DNA of 64,000 bases from Austropuccinia psidii. Taxonomy: Eukaryota; Basidiomycota; Pucciniomycetes; Pucciniales; Sphaerophragmiaceae. The stretch's first letter is position 1. Each line of letters opens with the position of its first letter. Below, one piece after another: positions 1 to 11,106 of the stretch. Below the pieces are notes generated by a model. That model was given only the letters and a program-made list of their open reading frames with translations. It did not search any database and was not told the origin of the DNA. The stretch is taken from positions 40,748,437-40,812,436 of the forward strand of contig JALGQZ010000004.1 in NCBI GenBank assembly GCA_023105745.1, read 5' to 3'. Position numbers and translations under genes: made by a program.

Positions 1-540
1 CAGCACAGGACAACAAAAGCATGAACCTAGTGGGGATGTCTGCTCAATGCTCAAGGAGGTTAGAAAAAGCATGTGGCAGAAAAGCCACAGTTATTATGAG
101 ATTGGCAAGGCAGAGGGCTATCAGATCAGGGATAGTAATACAATATCATCCCAATTCAAAGAATGATGGAATTTTATGTTATGGAATCGGAGGGCAATTG
201 GACAATAATGGTGGGGTAAGGTGGACTACAACATACACCAGGATTGGATTGTTTGGAATTGGGGATATATGGTGGCTCAAAGGAAAAAGTGGTGTAATGG
301 CTCATTTATGGTGGCATGCCAGTGTACATGATCTTATACTGAGTTTGTTAATGCTATTCTCACTTTCTGTCAATACTAGGACCAGTTGGTCTTCCCAAAA
401 AAGGGGCATTACCTCCCATTATGTTTGTATGCCTCATTGTCACACAACAAGGCAAAGAGGTCCCATGGGGGGTCAGGGTCCTTTGCTTGCCTGGGTTTCT
501 GGCCCTCCACATGTAAATAATTACACATGTCTAGTATACC
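1..540. other. No supported gene
   Basis: An open frame covers part of this stretch on the plus strand and runs into the minisatellite that follows. It has no domain or motif that I recognise and no intron signals that would turn it into a gene. I see no LTR ends or structured repeats here. Confidence 0.4.
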
Positions 541-850
541 GACTTGTCACACACAATTCCTTACACTTGTCCAGGATCCCAAACCTTCACATGCAATTCC
601 TTATGCTTGTCCAGGTTCCCAAACCTTAACACACAAATCCTTATGCTTGTCCAGGTTCCCAAAGCTTCTCACATGATTCCTTACTCTTGTTCAGGTTCCC
701 AACGCTTGACACCTAATTTCTTTTGCTTGTCCAAGTTCCCGCCCCTTCACACCCAAATCCTTACTCTGGTCCAGGTTTCCTACGCTTCACATGAAATTCC
801 TTATCCTTGTCCAGGCTCCCAACTCTTCACATGAAAATCCTTATGCATGT
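541..850 (+). repeat. 40-bp minisatellite, about 7.7 units
   Basis: A core close to CTTGTCCAGG recurs at 566, 606, 646, 686, 726, 766, 806 and (degraded) 846, a constant 40-bp step. Units are diverged, typically differing at several positions, so the array is not very recent. The rest of each unit reads roughly as a C-rich tail followed by a CTTCACATG-like block and an ATTCCTTA-like block. Because 40 is not a multiple of 3, the open frames across it change frame from unit to unit, which argues against a coding repeat. Confidence 0.92.
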
Positions 851-1553
851 GACCTTAAGGCAGGAAATGATTCATGCAACTCAGCTGTATGGATCACATG
901 TGGGGAACCCCAGGATTTTTATTGTTAAGATCTCAAACAGCATAGACCCATGGATGCAGAGAAAATAGAAGGCATTAATGATTACTGTTTGCACATTTTC
1001 TTCAAAAGAGGTTCATAAAAAGAAATAATTACTCTGAAAATTAGGTGGGGCTTTGACAAAACATAATTTGCAAGAAAGAGGTGATTTGCACTGTGTAGGA
1101 AATAAGAAAATTTCATGGAAACAAAGAATGTAACAGAAATTGAAAAAATCTATGATTGATTACAACTAAATTATGTAAATGAGTGTATTAAGAAAAGGAA
1201 ATAAGTGAAAACATTTCAAAAACATTTTTATATTATTCTCTTTTGAGAAATTTTAAGACTATTCCAGTGATGTTCTCCTTTGGATGAGACTCCAATGCAT
1301 GCCAAAGGAGAGAGTCTAGTTCCTCCTGGAATTCACGGTGAATCTAATTTTGATGAGCTGCATGCATGAAGGGAATTATGTGGAGCAATTGGCAATTCTC
1401 CAACAATATTTGGTTGATCTATCAATGCTAGATATCTCAAGGAATCATGAGAGTTGGTTGCAAGTCGGTTAATTCCTGCAGAGCCTCATTATGGGAATGA
1501 GTTGAACTTTGCCCTGGGGGAGGAGGAAATTGGGTTCTCAGAGCTAACAGGAG
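851..1553. other. No supported gene
   Basis: AT-rich sequence without a recognisable coding frame, LTR end or RNA gene. It lies downstream of the minus-strand gene that ends at 1554 and could hold its 3' untranslated region. Confidence 0.35.
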
Positions 1554-2474
1554 TTATTTCTGGGGAGGGGGAGTTCCAATGGGTGTATTGTCAATTATGA
1601 TGATCAAGCGGGGTGTGGTGGGACGAGCTGAAGATGGTTGAAGGAGGGGTGAGGGAAGATTGGTAACAAGAAAAAAGTGGAAATTGGTACTTACCAAAAG
1701 GATCCTCCATTGATTGCGCTGGAGCCACCTCAGGTTGAGGCTCAAGAGTAAAAGCATTCTCATGTGATGGTAATTGAAAATATGAGGTTTGACTTGGGCC
1801 TGGAATGAGTGGGTCATTGTTGTGTTGGGAGGCCTCTACAAACAGAGGAAGAGTCACTAAACTTGATCCAAAAGGAAAACCAAGAAATGGAATAGCTTTC
1901 TGCTTACTATGGAATAATTCCTCTGACCATTGGGTGCCTCTCAGGCCTGAAGTGAGCTGCCGCAGAGCTTGCTTGTGAGGAATATGGGGAAGGGGAGAGT
2001 CTTGTTAAGGGGGATTTGGTGGGTTTCTTTCTATGTGAGAAGAAGAAGAGTCAGTATGATTGCATGAATAAAAGTGCGTCAAGGAGGAGAAAGACTACTT
2101 ACTTTGGCATTTGAATCCCATGGGTGACAATCAGCCCAAGCTCAATTGTCCTATCTCCATTGCCATCCTTCATTGGCTGGATAATCACTTCACTCCTGTG
2201 GTGGAGTGAAGTGACCTTTGGATGGTGGCTTAGGAGGGGGTGGAAAAATTAATACTGGAGGGAATCAGGCTAATTTTGCAGAAGCATTCCCTTTTGCATG
2301 TTTGTGGTCCCAGGGTCAATTTGTGCTTGGTAATTCTTTCATCATTGTTGACTACAAAGGAGTCCTCACAAGGGTGTCTTGTGCAGGAACTCCTCTGGCC
2401 ACATGATCCAAAGGGGCGTGCAAAAAATGAATATTTTTTGCGTGCTTGTTGGCAAGCATCACAGGCATCAGTGG
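1554..2474 (-). pseudogene. Decayed three-exon Cys-rich gene of a repeated family
   Basis: Three exons can be read on the minus strand: 2474-2103, 2030-1695 and 1627-1554. The introns are textbook: 2102-2031 begins GTAAGTAG, has TACTGAC and ends CACATAG; 1694-1628 begins GTAAGTACC and ends CTTCAG. A strong acceptor (CTCCACAG) just upstream of 2474 implies at least one further 5' exon. Exon 1 encodes a Cys-containing block starting CDACQQARKK with further cysteines over the next 35 residues. Exon 2 reads KQALRQLTSGLRGTQWSEEL onward and is rich in Pro, Ser and Glu. The last exon ends GTPPPQK and a TAA stop. One indel breaks exon 1 near 2170 and a TAA lies near the start of exon 2. The sequence resembles a multi-copy agaricomycete family that I remember only by pattern; no function is known to me. 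The Cys-rich block invites comparison with the antisense gene of element E. Confidence 0.6.
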
Positions 2475-3187
2475 CTGTGGAGGAGCAAATTCAGGGGATA
2501 CCCTTCTTAGAGAGCAAAATGCACAAAATCTAAGATAAAGGCAACTGAGGTTAGTTTCTGAATAGAAAGGAATATTTCATGCATAGAGGAAGACGTATCA
2601 TGAGCTATAGGATTAAAATGTAATTCAATTCTTAAAGCTCTGGGAGTGAGGTTTTAAAAGTCTGAAAGAAAGTCATAATTAAGATTTAGTATTAAGAGCA
2701 GAACATAACATATATGAAAGTGTTAAATGGAGAAGATGACACACAATTTAGATAGAAGTGGGGTTCTGGACATATAATTGGGAAAAAAATCCAGCAAAAG
2801 GGAAGGTGAGTGGTTAGTTTGGTGAGATAGAAAACAGTGGAAAGGCAGGAAGATGAAGTGGAATATGCACAGGAATGAGAAGGGCAGGTTGACTGGGAAA
2901 AATTGAAGTGGGTGAGCAAAAAAGAGAAGTGTGTGTCAGGCAAAGATGGTCTTTTATAGCAAAAATAAGCTGAGCCAGTTGAAGAAGTTACAGCACCTGC
3001 CAAGGTCTCAGCTTCAAGGGAAGTCGGGGAAATGAAACTCATTAACAGCCAATGCTGTAGATGAGAAGGGAAATGTACTTAGTATAACAATTGGATGAAT
3101 TTTTAAACTCAGTACCTCTTTGTCAAGTTAAAAATTCACACAATCACTCAGGAGTGCATTTATGAGGGCATTGTTCAATGTGCATGG
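2475..3187. other. No supported gene
   Basis: Contains the acceptor side of the intron leading into the Cys-rich gene, and otherwise nothing I can identify. A 116-codon minus-strand frame at 2692-3042 has no recognisable features. Confidence 0.35.
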
Positions 3188-3192
3188 GGCTG

Positions 3193-4715
3193 TGTCACAA
3201 CCAGATGTCATAACCCCCCCAATGGTTGTTTAGGGAAAATCTAGCCTGACCCAAATTTATGGCCAATTGGCCATATCATCATTTTTATGTCCAATTGGCT
3301 GTTGGGCCATATCCATTTTTACTGGCCACATCCTGCAGTCATTGGCCTCCTTGGCCAATTCTTCACCTCACCAACCCCCAGCCAATATCCTTGTTTTGGG
3401 CCTGGGGGTAATTCTGCCTTCTCGGGACCTCTGATACCTCTAGCCATCTCCAGGGCCTTTGGCCCACCCCCTTTGATTAGGGGGTCTATGGCCTAAATGG
3501 CCTTTTTGGGCCATTGAGGCCCCCTATGGCCTCTACAGCACACAGTCCGTGGGACCCTTTAGGCCCCTTTTGGCCTAAATCCAATGAGGCCACAAGGGGC
3601 CAAGGGGGAAGTCCATTAGCCCCCAAGGCAAGGTGGGTCCACCTGAGCCCATTTTGGCCCAAAATGGCCAAAAGAACCCGAGGACCCTAAATTGGCCAAA
3701 AACCATAGATTATCCATAATCAAGCACCAGGGGCCACCAGCTCAGGTCCAGCAAGTATTCCCCTCAGTCATGGACCCCATACTAAAGGATGCAGGCGTGG
3801 TGAATATATGGTATAATATAAAATTATGCATGATTTTACCTCAGAAATACAATGATGAGGTTTTCGGGACCCAATTACATCATTTCAACTCCATTGCCCA
3901 TTTTGAGGGAAGACCTTTCAGCCATTCAGTCTTGCAATCCATGATGGCTACCAGAAGACTATTTAAGGACCCTAACCACCTGGCCCTGCAGGAGTTGGGT
4001 TGTTATTTAATTTCAGGATTATTCAAAGGGTAATTTCAAGAGGTTATCAATAATTCAATCAGTTGTCAAGGCATCAAGCACTTCAGTACTCCTTGGACAA
4101 CTCAATTAATACATACAGGCTGTATTCAAGCAGCCTGTATGGCCTTGGCCCTTTTGGGATAATTCATATTCCACTGTGGGAATTTAGTCACACAGCTCAA
4201 TTCTCAAGGTGGCCAGTTCCATATTGACCCAAATCAGTCAATACAGTGGGGTGATCAACCCTCCAGGATCAGTATTTCAGCTTTTCACATATACTGGGCA
4301 TATTTTCTTCCTTGGGGACTTTTTCCCCAGTTCATTAATATTGAATTTATTTTTATCCTTATTTTGTTCTTTCATTATTAGAGTAGTTACTGATAATCTT
4401 AAGTCAGTCATTTTTACCTTTTTCTTTTCCTGTCAGTCGATATTAGTGGTCATATCCTTTACAGATTCCATTGCTCTTTCTGGCAGGTTGAAACAGTGAA
4501 TTGAGGAATTATTTGGTTGGCTCTTTGGCCTTTGGATTTCTCTGATTATCTCTTGCCTTTGGCTTCATTAATATTCTGGCATATCTTGTGTTTCTTTCCT
4601 TGCCCTTAAATGAATATACTCTTATTTTATTTCTTTCTTCTCTTCGAGCCCTCCAAGTGATTGCTTGATTCCTGAGTGCTAGGAGGCTCTTTTTTCACCC
4701 AAAGACCCTGTGACA
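3193..4715 (+). mobile_element. Solo LTR F (gypsy, related to element E LTR)
   Basis: The ends are TGTCACA and TGTGACA, a perfect 7-bp inverted repeat with TG...CA termini. The flanks are GGCTG at 3188-3192 and GGCTG at 4716-4720, a 5-bp TSD as expected for a Ty3/gypsy integrase. The distal part (a CCATATCCTTTA block, GGTTGAAACAGTG, GAGCCCTCC and CTGTGACA) matches the LTR of element E in order, but with a longer, diverged 5' part rich in GGCC and TGGCCAA. No internal region is present, so this is the product of LTR-LTR recombination. Open frames inside it, such as 3692-4033, are not treated as genes. Confidence 0.88.
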
Positions 4716-4720
4716 GGCTG

Positions 4721-5629
4721 CAATCCACAAATTCACCATGCAGAAAAGTACAGGGTGCGTTTGGTCTCAACTGACTGTGGTGAGCATACCACTTCTATGG
4801 CTGGGTGATAGAGTTTGAACAAATGGTGGAGAGGCTGTATTAAAAGTTAATACAGAATGAGCTTGGGTGGACCAATGGATCAGGTGTGCTTTGGTGCCAT
4901 ATTTGAAATTATTAGTGGCTTCTCATTTGAATTTCCCAACTGTTGAGCAATTTTTATGAAAATATCAAATTCTCCACTTCTGAGTTATTTCTATGTCATC
5001 TTCATAAGCACACAATCTGAGCATTTGGCAAAACATCAGAAAAGATTTCAGCCAGGATGAGCATTTTATGCACTTTGGTCAAGTGCACAGCAGTGGGCCT
5101 TCCAATAAACTATTGCAAAAAAAGTGCTCCAACCATGGCATTCCAAACGTTTTTCACACTGAGCTTTGGACACTGCATTATGAAAAGCCATACATGCTGA
5201 GCTTGTGTGTGCAAGTCAGGTGAATCACCACGCTGACCTTATGGCACATGAGCTGAACATATGAAAGCAATGAGAATGTGGGTAATTATCTGTAATATGC
5301 ATGCAGGCTGAACTATTATTACACCATCCTAATTTGTAGATCTTCCAACATCTTAGTATGTACTTTACGTACACTGTTGGAGTACGCGGCGGGGATGAGC
5401 AATTGCTCCACAAGAATATAACATGAAATCACCCCAAGGAATTGAGTGAAATGTCTCAAATGCATCCCTTTGATGCACCTTGTCAGGGATCTCTGCATAA
5501 CTACTGCACAGATTCTGGTGTCTTCAAGGTTATCCTCAGGGGTGCATATTGGGATGAGAAATGAGTTGAGTCATATGCATATGGTGGATTAACTCTGGTG
5601 TTGAGGTGAGGGCAAACTATGACTGGCTC
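4721..5629. other. No supported gene
   Basis: Unique-looking sequence following the solo LTR. Some wording (GAGCTTGTGTGTGCAAGTC and nearby) may be a further degraded relative of the repeat at 5630-6095, but I cannot align it with confidence. Confidence 0.3.
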
Positions 5630-6095
5630 TGGCTTATGAATATTGAGCCTTCAGATTTCTGGCTTGGAACACGCTTTCACACACACCACTCCATGGGTCA
5701 TACACAGGCAATTTTCACATGCTTAGGGGAGCTCTTGGCGCCTGTCTTCCGGCCAGAAACCTGCTTGTGCAGGTGGCCCAGTTAAACACAGATGCTCACA
5801 TTCTTGAGTGAGAAAACCTGAGGAAAATCTGAGTTGATTATTTACAGCCTCATATGCATCTGCATAAAACCCGCTTATGATCAATGAGGCTGGATATTGT
5901 TTTGCCAGGACACATTCAGACGTACACCACTGTGGGTCATATGCTGGAAAATGTCACATGCATGGCAGAACTTTTGGCTTGTGTCTTCCGGCCAACATTT
6001 AGGTTGTGGGGGTGACCTAATTAGCTGGAGATTCTCACATATGTCAGGGAAGAAACCTGATACCAATATGCATGGATTAGTTACAGCCTCAAACA
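5630..6095 (+). repeat. Diverged direct repeat, two copies of about 210 bp
   Basis: Copy 1 lies at about 5670-5865 and copy 2 at about 5905-6095. Both contain, in the same order, a CACACCACT/TACACCACT block, GGGTCATA, TTTCACATGC or TGTCACATGC, GTCTTCCGGCCA, a GGTGGCC/GGTGACC block, TTCTCACAT or GCTCACATT, AAACCTGA and TTACAGCCTCA. Copies differ by many substitutions and small indels, so the duplication is old. No coding meaning is evident. Confidence 0.7.
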
Positions 6096-7733
6096 CAATA
6101 GGGGAGAATGCGTAAGTGTATCAAAGGTCACACCCAGCGCCTCTTATTACAGTCAAACATTCACACCTGCAATACCAGTAGGAATGAGACGAAAAGAATG
6201 TTTGCCAACAAAAAAACTCATCTTTGGTGGCATCCCATTGTACATACCTCACCCGCCCAAACAAAAAAATAACCATGGTTCAATTTTAATTTTGCCACCA
6301 CCATTTCCCCAAGGTTACTTCACAACCATTAACCTGCGTAAGATCCAATGACTGTTTGATGTAAAACCAGAAAACATGGCTGCATACCCCCAATATGCCA
6401 CTGTAAAAGAAGCTGCTATATCCCATCCAATTTTTTCATACCTTAATGTGAAGTTTGGTACACCCATCCTGGCATAATATGCCACATAGTCAGCTGTAAT
6501 ATGGGTGCACCCACATTCTTTCCACCTTGACTTGACATAAGCTGCAATTTAGCCATTGAAATAATAAATAAAAGTGGCCCATCATCTAAACCACCATCCA
6601 CATAACCACAGGCTATCCATGTTTTGACCCATTGCTGCATCTCATATAATCTCCTCCACTTCCGCTGTTTGCTCTTTATTCCCTTTAGCTAAAGCTTCCT
6701 GATCATATTAATTCCCACTTTTGCCAAATAGATCATAATAGCCATAATTTAAACCACTTTACAACCACTTTGCACTGTGATGATTAATATTTGTATTAAA
6801 ATAAATGGTGATATAACCTCACATACTTATGATTCCCACTCAGATTCTTGGATTGTCCTATGGCACAATCAACACAATATATTTGTATATCTCTCCAATA
6901 ACCAGCATACTATTGGATGTTGTGGTATACCATGACAGTTCAGCTGAATAAAATTTTACTTTTATAGTAATTATTTATTTAGAATAGGATATCAATAGTA
7001 TTAAATCACGTTTTAGGGAAGATAACAGTAAAGTAAGCATGGAAGAACACAGATGATATATTTGCTAAGGAGATTGACCACAGGTCTTCTCTTCCAGTGT
7101 CACCCCACTGCACTATCCAACACAAAATTGTGATGGACAGTACTCAAGTCAAAGACATTTTTCAATTTTCTCCATAAATAATTTTCATATATATACTTTT
7201 TCAATATGCTTAAATATAAGCAATTGAGTGATTAATATAGTCAGAGTCACAATGAGGATTCCAATTAATGAAAGAGCAGATTTTTAGGCATCATAGGGGA
7301 AATAGAAAGTTCAAGGTGTGGAACAAAACACTTTTGAGGTACCAATTTTGGGAGGTTTTATGTATTTTTGATGTTATGAACCACCCAAAGAGGGGATAAT
7401 GATCACTAGGTTCCTCTAAATAAATATATGATTAATTTTGAAGACTGAAAAAACTTATTGTTGAATCAGAAAGGCCAAATTAAATCTACTTTTCTATTAA
7501 TGTAACCCCAAATTTCTCATTGAAGCTGCAGAAATGAAGAGTGGGACTGGATTTTGAAAGGGATATGGTATGAATTAAATCTGTTATATGTTGTTTTGAC
7601 CTATTTTTTTCAGCATAGTTGTCCTCTCTTAAGGCAACTCTGCAAGGGAAGTAGGCTTGGAAAATTATTTTGTGAAGAGAAAATGAGTGAGACATGTGAG
7701 TGTAATCACAGTTTTGGGGGTCTCAGAAAAGGC
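6096..7733. other. No supported gene
   Basis: AT-rich sequence with several short frames and no recognisable protein motif, splice-site series or LTR end. Confidence 0.35.
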
Positions 7734-7795
7734 CAACTGGCGGAGTTCACTACTGTGAACCAGATGACTTTTCACAGATTGTGTCGCGCTGACGT
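7734..7795 (+). other. Motif shared in inverted orientation with 59026-59102
   Basis: From AGGCCA to GTCGCGCTGACGTCA this stretch resembles the reverse complement of 59026-59102: 29 of 42 aligned bases match over the inner part, including GTCGCGCTG and CTAC-GTGAA. It lies just upstream of the Plavaka-type transposase. It could be a remnant terminal inverted repeat, a SINE fragment or a shared promoter element; a TGACGTCA (CRE-like) octamer sits at its end. Confidence 0.35.
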
Positions 7796-8173
7796 CACAG
7801 CTGACATAATCTAGAACTGGCTGACTTTTATGTTGCACTTCTCAAGGCCCCTTAGTTTCAACGTCTTTTTTATGTCTTTTTTAATTTTATTCATTATTAT
7901 TTTTGTTGCCATTTTTTCTTTCTTACTTTTTATCTTTAAAATTTTTCAAAAAAACATCCATAATCCTTTCTTTTCCTCCACCATTTCAATTTGTCACATC
8001 AAGTACTTTTTATATCAACTTTCCTTGTATCCTCAATACCTTATGATATGGATTTTTGCACTTGTCCAAGCTGCAGAACACATACGAGCACAGATGAAAC
8101 TGGAATCAGCCATTAAGGGCTTTTTGTAAGCCGCAGCACACGATGTTGACATTGGGAAAAATTGGCTTCCAAG

Positions 8174-8822
8174 ATGGATGAAATTGCTATATCCAATGAT
8201 TCCCAAAAAACACTCTTATTTTGTAAAAGATCTACGAGGCTTGAAAAATCAGAAAGCGGTGATGAACTCAAAAATGTACTCAATGAAAATATAATCAATC
8301 AGTTGCAAGTTATATGCGAGATTCTGATTTCATTTCATCTTCTCTGTTTTCAGATTTACTTATATGATTTTGTTTTTTCTTTTGTACTGGACTTTATCAT
8401 GTGGCTATAACTCATATGTGGACTAAGTAGACTGAATTTCCGAAAGGCACGCGACATGATTGTACACCTAATCAATTTAGTTTTACCTCAAAACAAAAAA
8501 CATTGACATTAGTGGCTGGGGTTCCTCAAGACATTCAAAAAATTATTAAACATCTCAAACTCGATTTTCATTTAGAAAAGTATATATGCTGCCAAAAGTG
8601 CTACTCACTATATGATTTCAAACTAGGACCTGATGGATGTGGTTATTGACCAACACCTAAAAGCAACCCCTGTGGCACCGAGTTATACCAAGTTTTCAAA
8701 CGTCAGCCACTGCCTCAGATAAAATTAACTTCACCCAAACCTACCGTTGCTGAAACTCCTTGTTGAAGTGGCCAAATTTGCTTATCACGTCAACCCCGTC
8801 TTTGAATCCCAAATGCTAGCTT
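8174..8822 (+). pseudogene. Plavaka-type transposase, N-terminal part
   Basis: First piece of a DNA transposase of the Plavaka (CACTA/CMC-related, Tnp2-like) family common in Agaricomycetes. A plausible start at 8174 opens an acidic N-terminal frame, followed by a probable intron ending CTGTTTTCAG near 8353. The conserved zinc-binding region is readable: CCQKCYSLYD from 8587 and NPCGTELYQVFKRQ from about 8665, separated by an in-frame TGA at 8647. The frame continues exactly across the insertion of solo LTR C1 into the piece at 10670. The gene is broken by stops, so the product is not made. The start codon is uncertain. Confidence 0.72.
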
Positions 8823-10669
8823 TGTGAGCCTTAGAGGTAATTTCATATACCCAAAAGACCACAAATACAAAATTAACATATAAATATAAATAAAATAAAT
8901 TTATTTATATTATTAAAATGAAAATTAAAATATAAATATAAAATTATATTCACAATTAAAAATTTAATTACAATTTAAAAATAAAATTACATTAAAATTT
9001 TGAAATTGCAAAATTACATTTATAGTTAAAAAATTAAGTAAAAATTAATTTTTAACAAAATTGTAAAAAAATAAACAAATTTGGAAAAAAGTTAAATAAA
9101 AATTATTATAACTTTTTATCCAATAAATAAACATATAAATTTTTTTTTACCATTGGATTCCTCATAAAAAATTAGGTGGGGTCACCTCTGGATGAAATTT
9201 CTGTAACTCAACTCTAAATAAGCTTAAATTAAGTTTTTAGTATTTTCAATACAAAAGTTGAAAATCCTCAGAACTTTAATTTAATTCACACCACATGTGG
9301 TTTTAACCATCAATTTCTGTGTTAAAATTGAGGTGTTGCATTTAATTTAGAAGTTATGAGGAATTGAAGTATTTTCAATTGAATTCAATTGAAATGTCAA
9401 AATGTGCGTGTGTATTAAATAAGTGAACTTTGATCTACATATGAGGTATCAATTATTACTGTATTGAACTGTACAACTCAATTGAATTACATATGTTAAT
9501 TATAAGTATAATACATGATGAGGAATTAAAGGAAAAATAAATTGGAAAGATTAAAATTGGGGGGGAAAGGAACTCCAGCTCTAAGGGGGAGCTAGACCCC
9601 CAAAATCGCTGCTGACAGGCATGGGATGTCAAAATTCATGCAAATGTTCATCAATTTTGGCCTGGAATTGAGCTACAGGGTCTGTGGACTCATTTGATGA
9701 TGAGGTTTTGATACCAACTGGGGTAGTTTTAGCTGTTGCCAAGAGGGTAAAACTACCCTTCAGATAAAACAATCATAGTAAAAACAGTTTTAACTGGTTT
9801 CTATGCTTCTTACATATATTCTGACGTGTTTTGAAAGCTCTATACCAGGTATTGCTATGGTAATGGCTGATTTAAGGGTCTAAAATGGCTAAAAATGGCT
9901 AAAAATGGCTAAAAATGGCTTAAACCAGCCCTTTTTTGGTCCAAACCAGGGTTCAATGATGCCATAATTGGCTTTTATGTTGTCAGACTGTTTTTCACGA
10001 CTGAAAAGAGTAAATTTTACTTTTGGAGTAAGAAAATTGATGGCTATAAAAGAATGTCTTCTTTGCTCCACTTTTCTTCTCATGTTAGAATCTTTTCCTT
10101 TTATAATTAGTTTAAAAACTGTTAAACCAATCAATGAAAGATTCCAACCACCTTTTTTAAATCATTTTAATCCTTTTAACCATGTGAAAAAATCATTATA
10201 ATCATTGTTTGTAACTCATATAATCATTTTTACCCCTGAACCACCCCAAAAGTGAATTAAAGCATCTTTCATCACTGTTAACTTTGTCACTTTGTTTCCA
10301 AATTCACTCTGGTCACTTTTGGGCCTGTTTTCTCTTTAATATTCTTCTTAAAGGCTTTGTTCTTTAATTAATTTCTTGCAGTTCATTGCTCAATTAATTC
10401 CAATTGAAATCGCTCTTGAAGAAATTTTTTTTGTATCCTCAAAATATCTCTTGTAGAGTATTTTTTGGATAAATTTTTATTGTTGGTAAAACAATAAATT
10501 TTTATAATATTATTTTTTTATACTAATAAAGTTATAAGCAATAAAATTGGCGTGTTTTCTCTTAAAAATAATATTTCTTACTATTTTTAATTGATTTTTA
10601 CCTTATACAAATTCTGAGGACAGGAAAAGTACTTGATTTTTATTCAAAGTTTCATATCCACACCTTACA
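8823..10669 (+). mobile_element. Solo LTR C1
   Basis: 1,847 bp, beginning TGTGAGCC and ending CCTTACA, flanked by the TSD AGCTT (8818-8822 and 10670-10674). About 1.8 kb of it matches C2 (18335-20172) and C3 (33505-35340) nearly throughout. The first 40 bases also resemble the start of the LTR of element A read in sense, so C is a sister gypsy family. No internal region is present in any of the three copies. The interior contains a GGCTAAAAAT tandem (9884-9920) that varies in unit number between copies. It sits inside the transposase reading frame. Confidence 0.93.
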
Positions 10670-11106
10670 AGCTTTATTACCCAACCCCTATCAGATTGGC
10701 TAGATTGGTTCATTAACCTACCTGGAGTTGAAAAAAATATTGAATCATGGGCTGATCAATTATTGTTGCAAGGCTCAAACATTGTTGTTGATGTTGCTCA
10801 AGCCACTGTCTGGGAACATCATTTCAAGAACAAGATCTAGATGAAATTAGAACTAGGATTCAGCCTTTTCATTGACTGGTTCAATCCAAAAGGCAACAAA
10901 ATGGGTGGAAAGCAAGTTTCAATGGGAGTACTCTCTCTCAATTTCCTCAACCTTCCACCTCGGCTTAGATTCCAAACTCAATACACATATTTGGTTGGCA
11001 TCATACCCCCACCAAGGCAACCAGATATGATAACCACCAGCAACATGTTGCAACCACTTATTGATGAGCTTTTGGTGCTCAATAGGGGGATCAAGCTTAC
11101 AACGCC
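10670..11106 (+). pseudogene. Plavaka-type transposase, central part 1
   Basis: Continues the transposase frame directly after solo LTR C1 with PLSDWLDWFINLPGVEKNIE, then a TAG at 10838, then DWFNPKGNKMGGKQVSMGVL and YLVGIIPPPRQPDMIT, motifs typical of Plavaka transposases (the DWFNP-GNK-GK and L-GIIPGP-EP blocks). The catalytic-domain frame is broken at 11106 by B1 insertion, with TSD ACGCC. It resumes at 31010. Apart from the one stop the conserved block is in frame, suggesting that decay began only shortly before or after the insertions. Confidence 0.85.

Noticed and set aside
21..629. 202-codon plus-strand open frame
   Set aside because: No recognised motif; its C-terminal part is minisatellite translation.
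541..850. Possible CRISPR-like array (regular 40-bp spacing)
   Set aside because: There is no repeat/spacer division; the whole 40-bp unit repeats with scattered substitutions, and the context is eukaryotic.
3692..4033. 113-codon plus-strand frame
   Set aside because: It lies inside solo LTR F, which is bounded by perfect inverted ends and a TSD; no motif.
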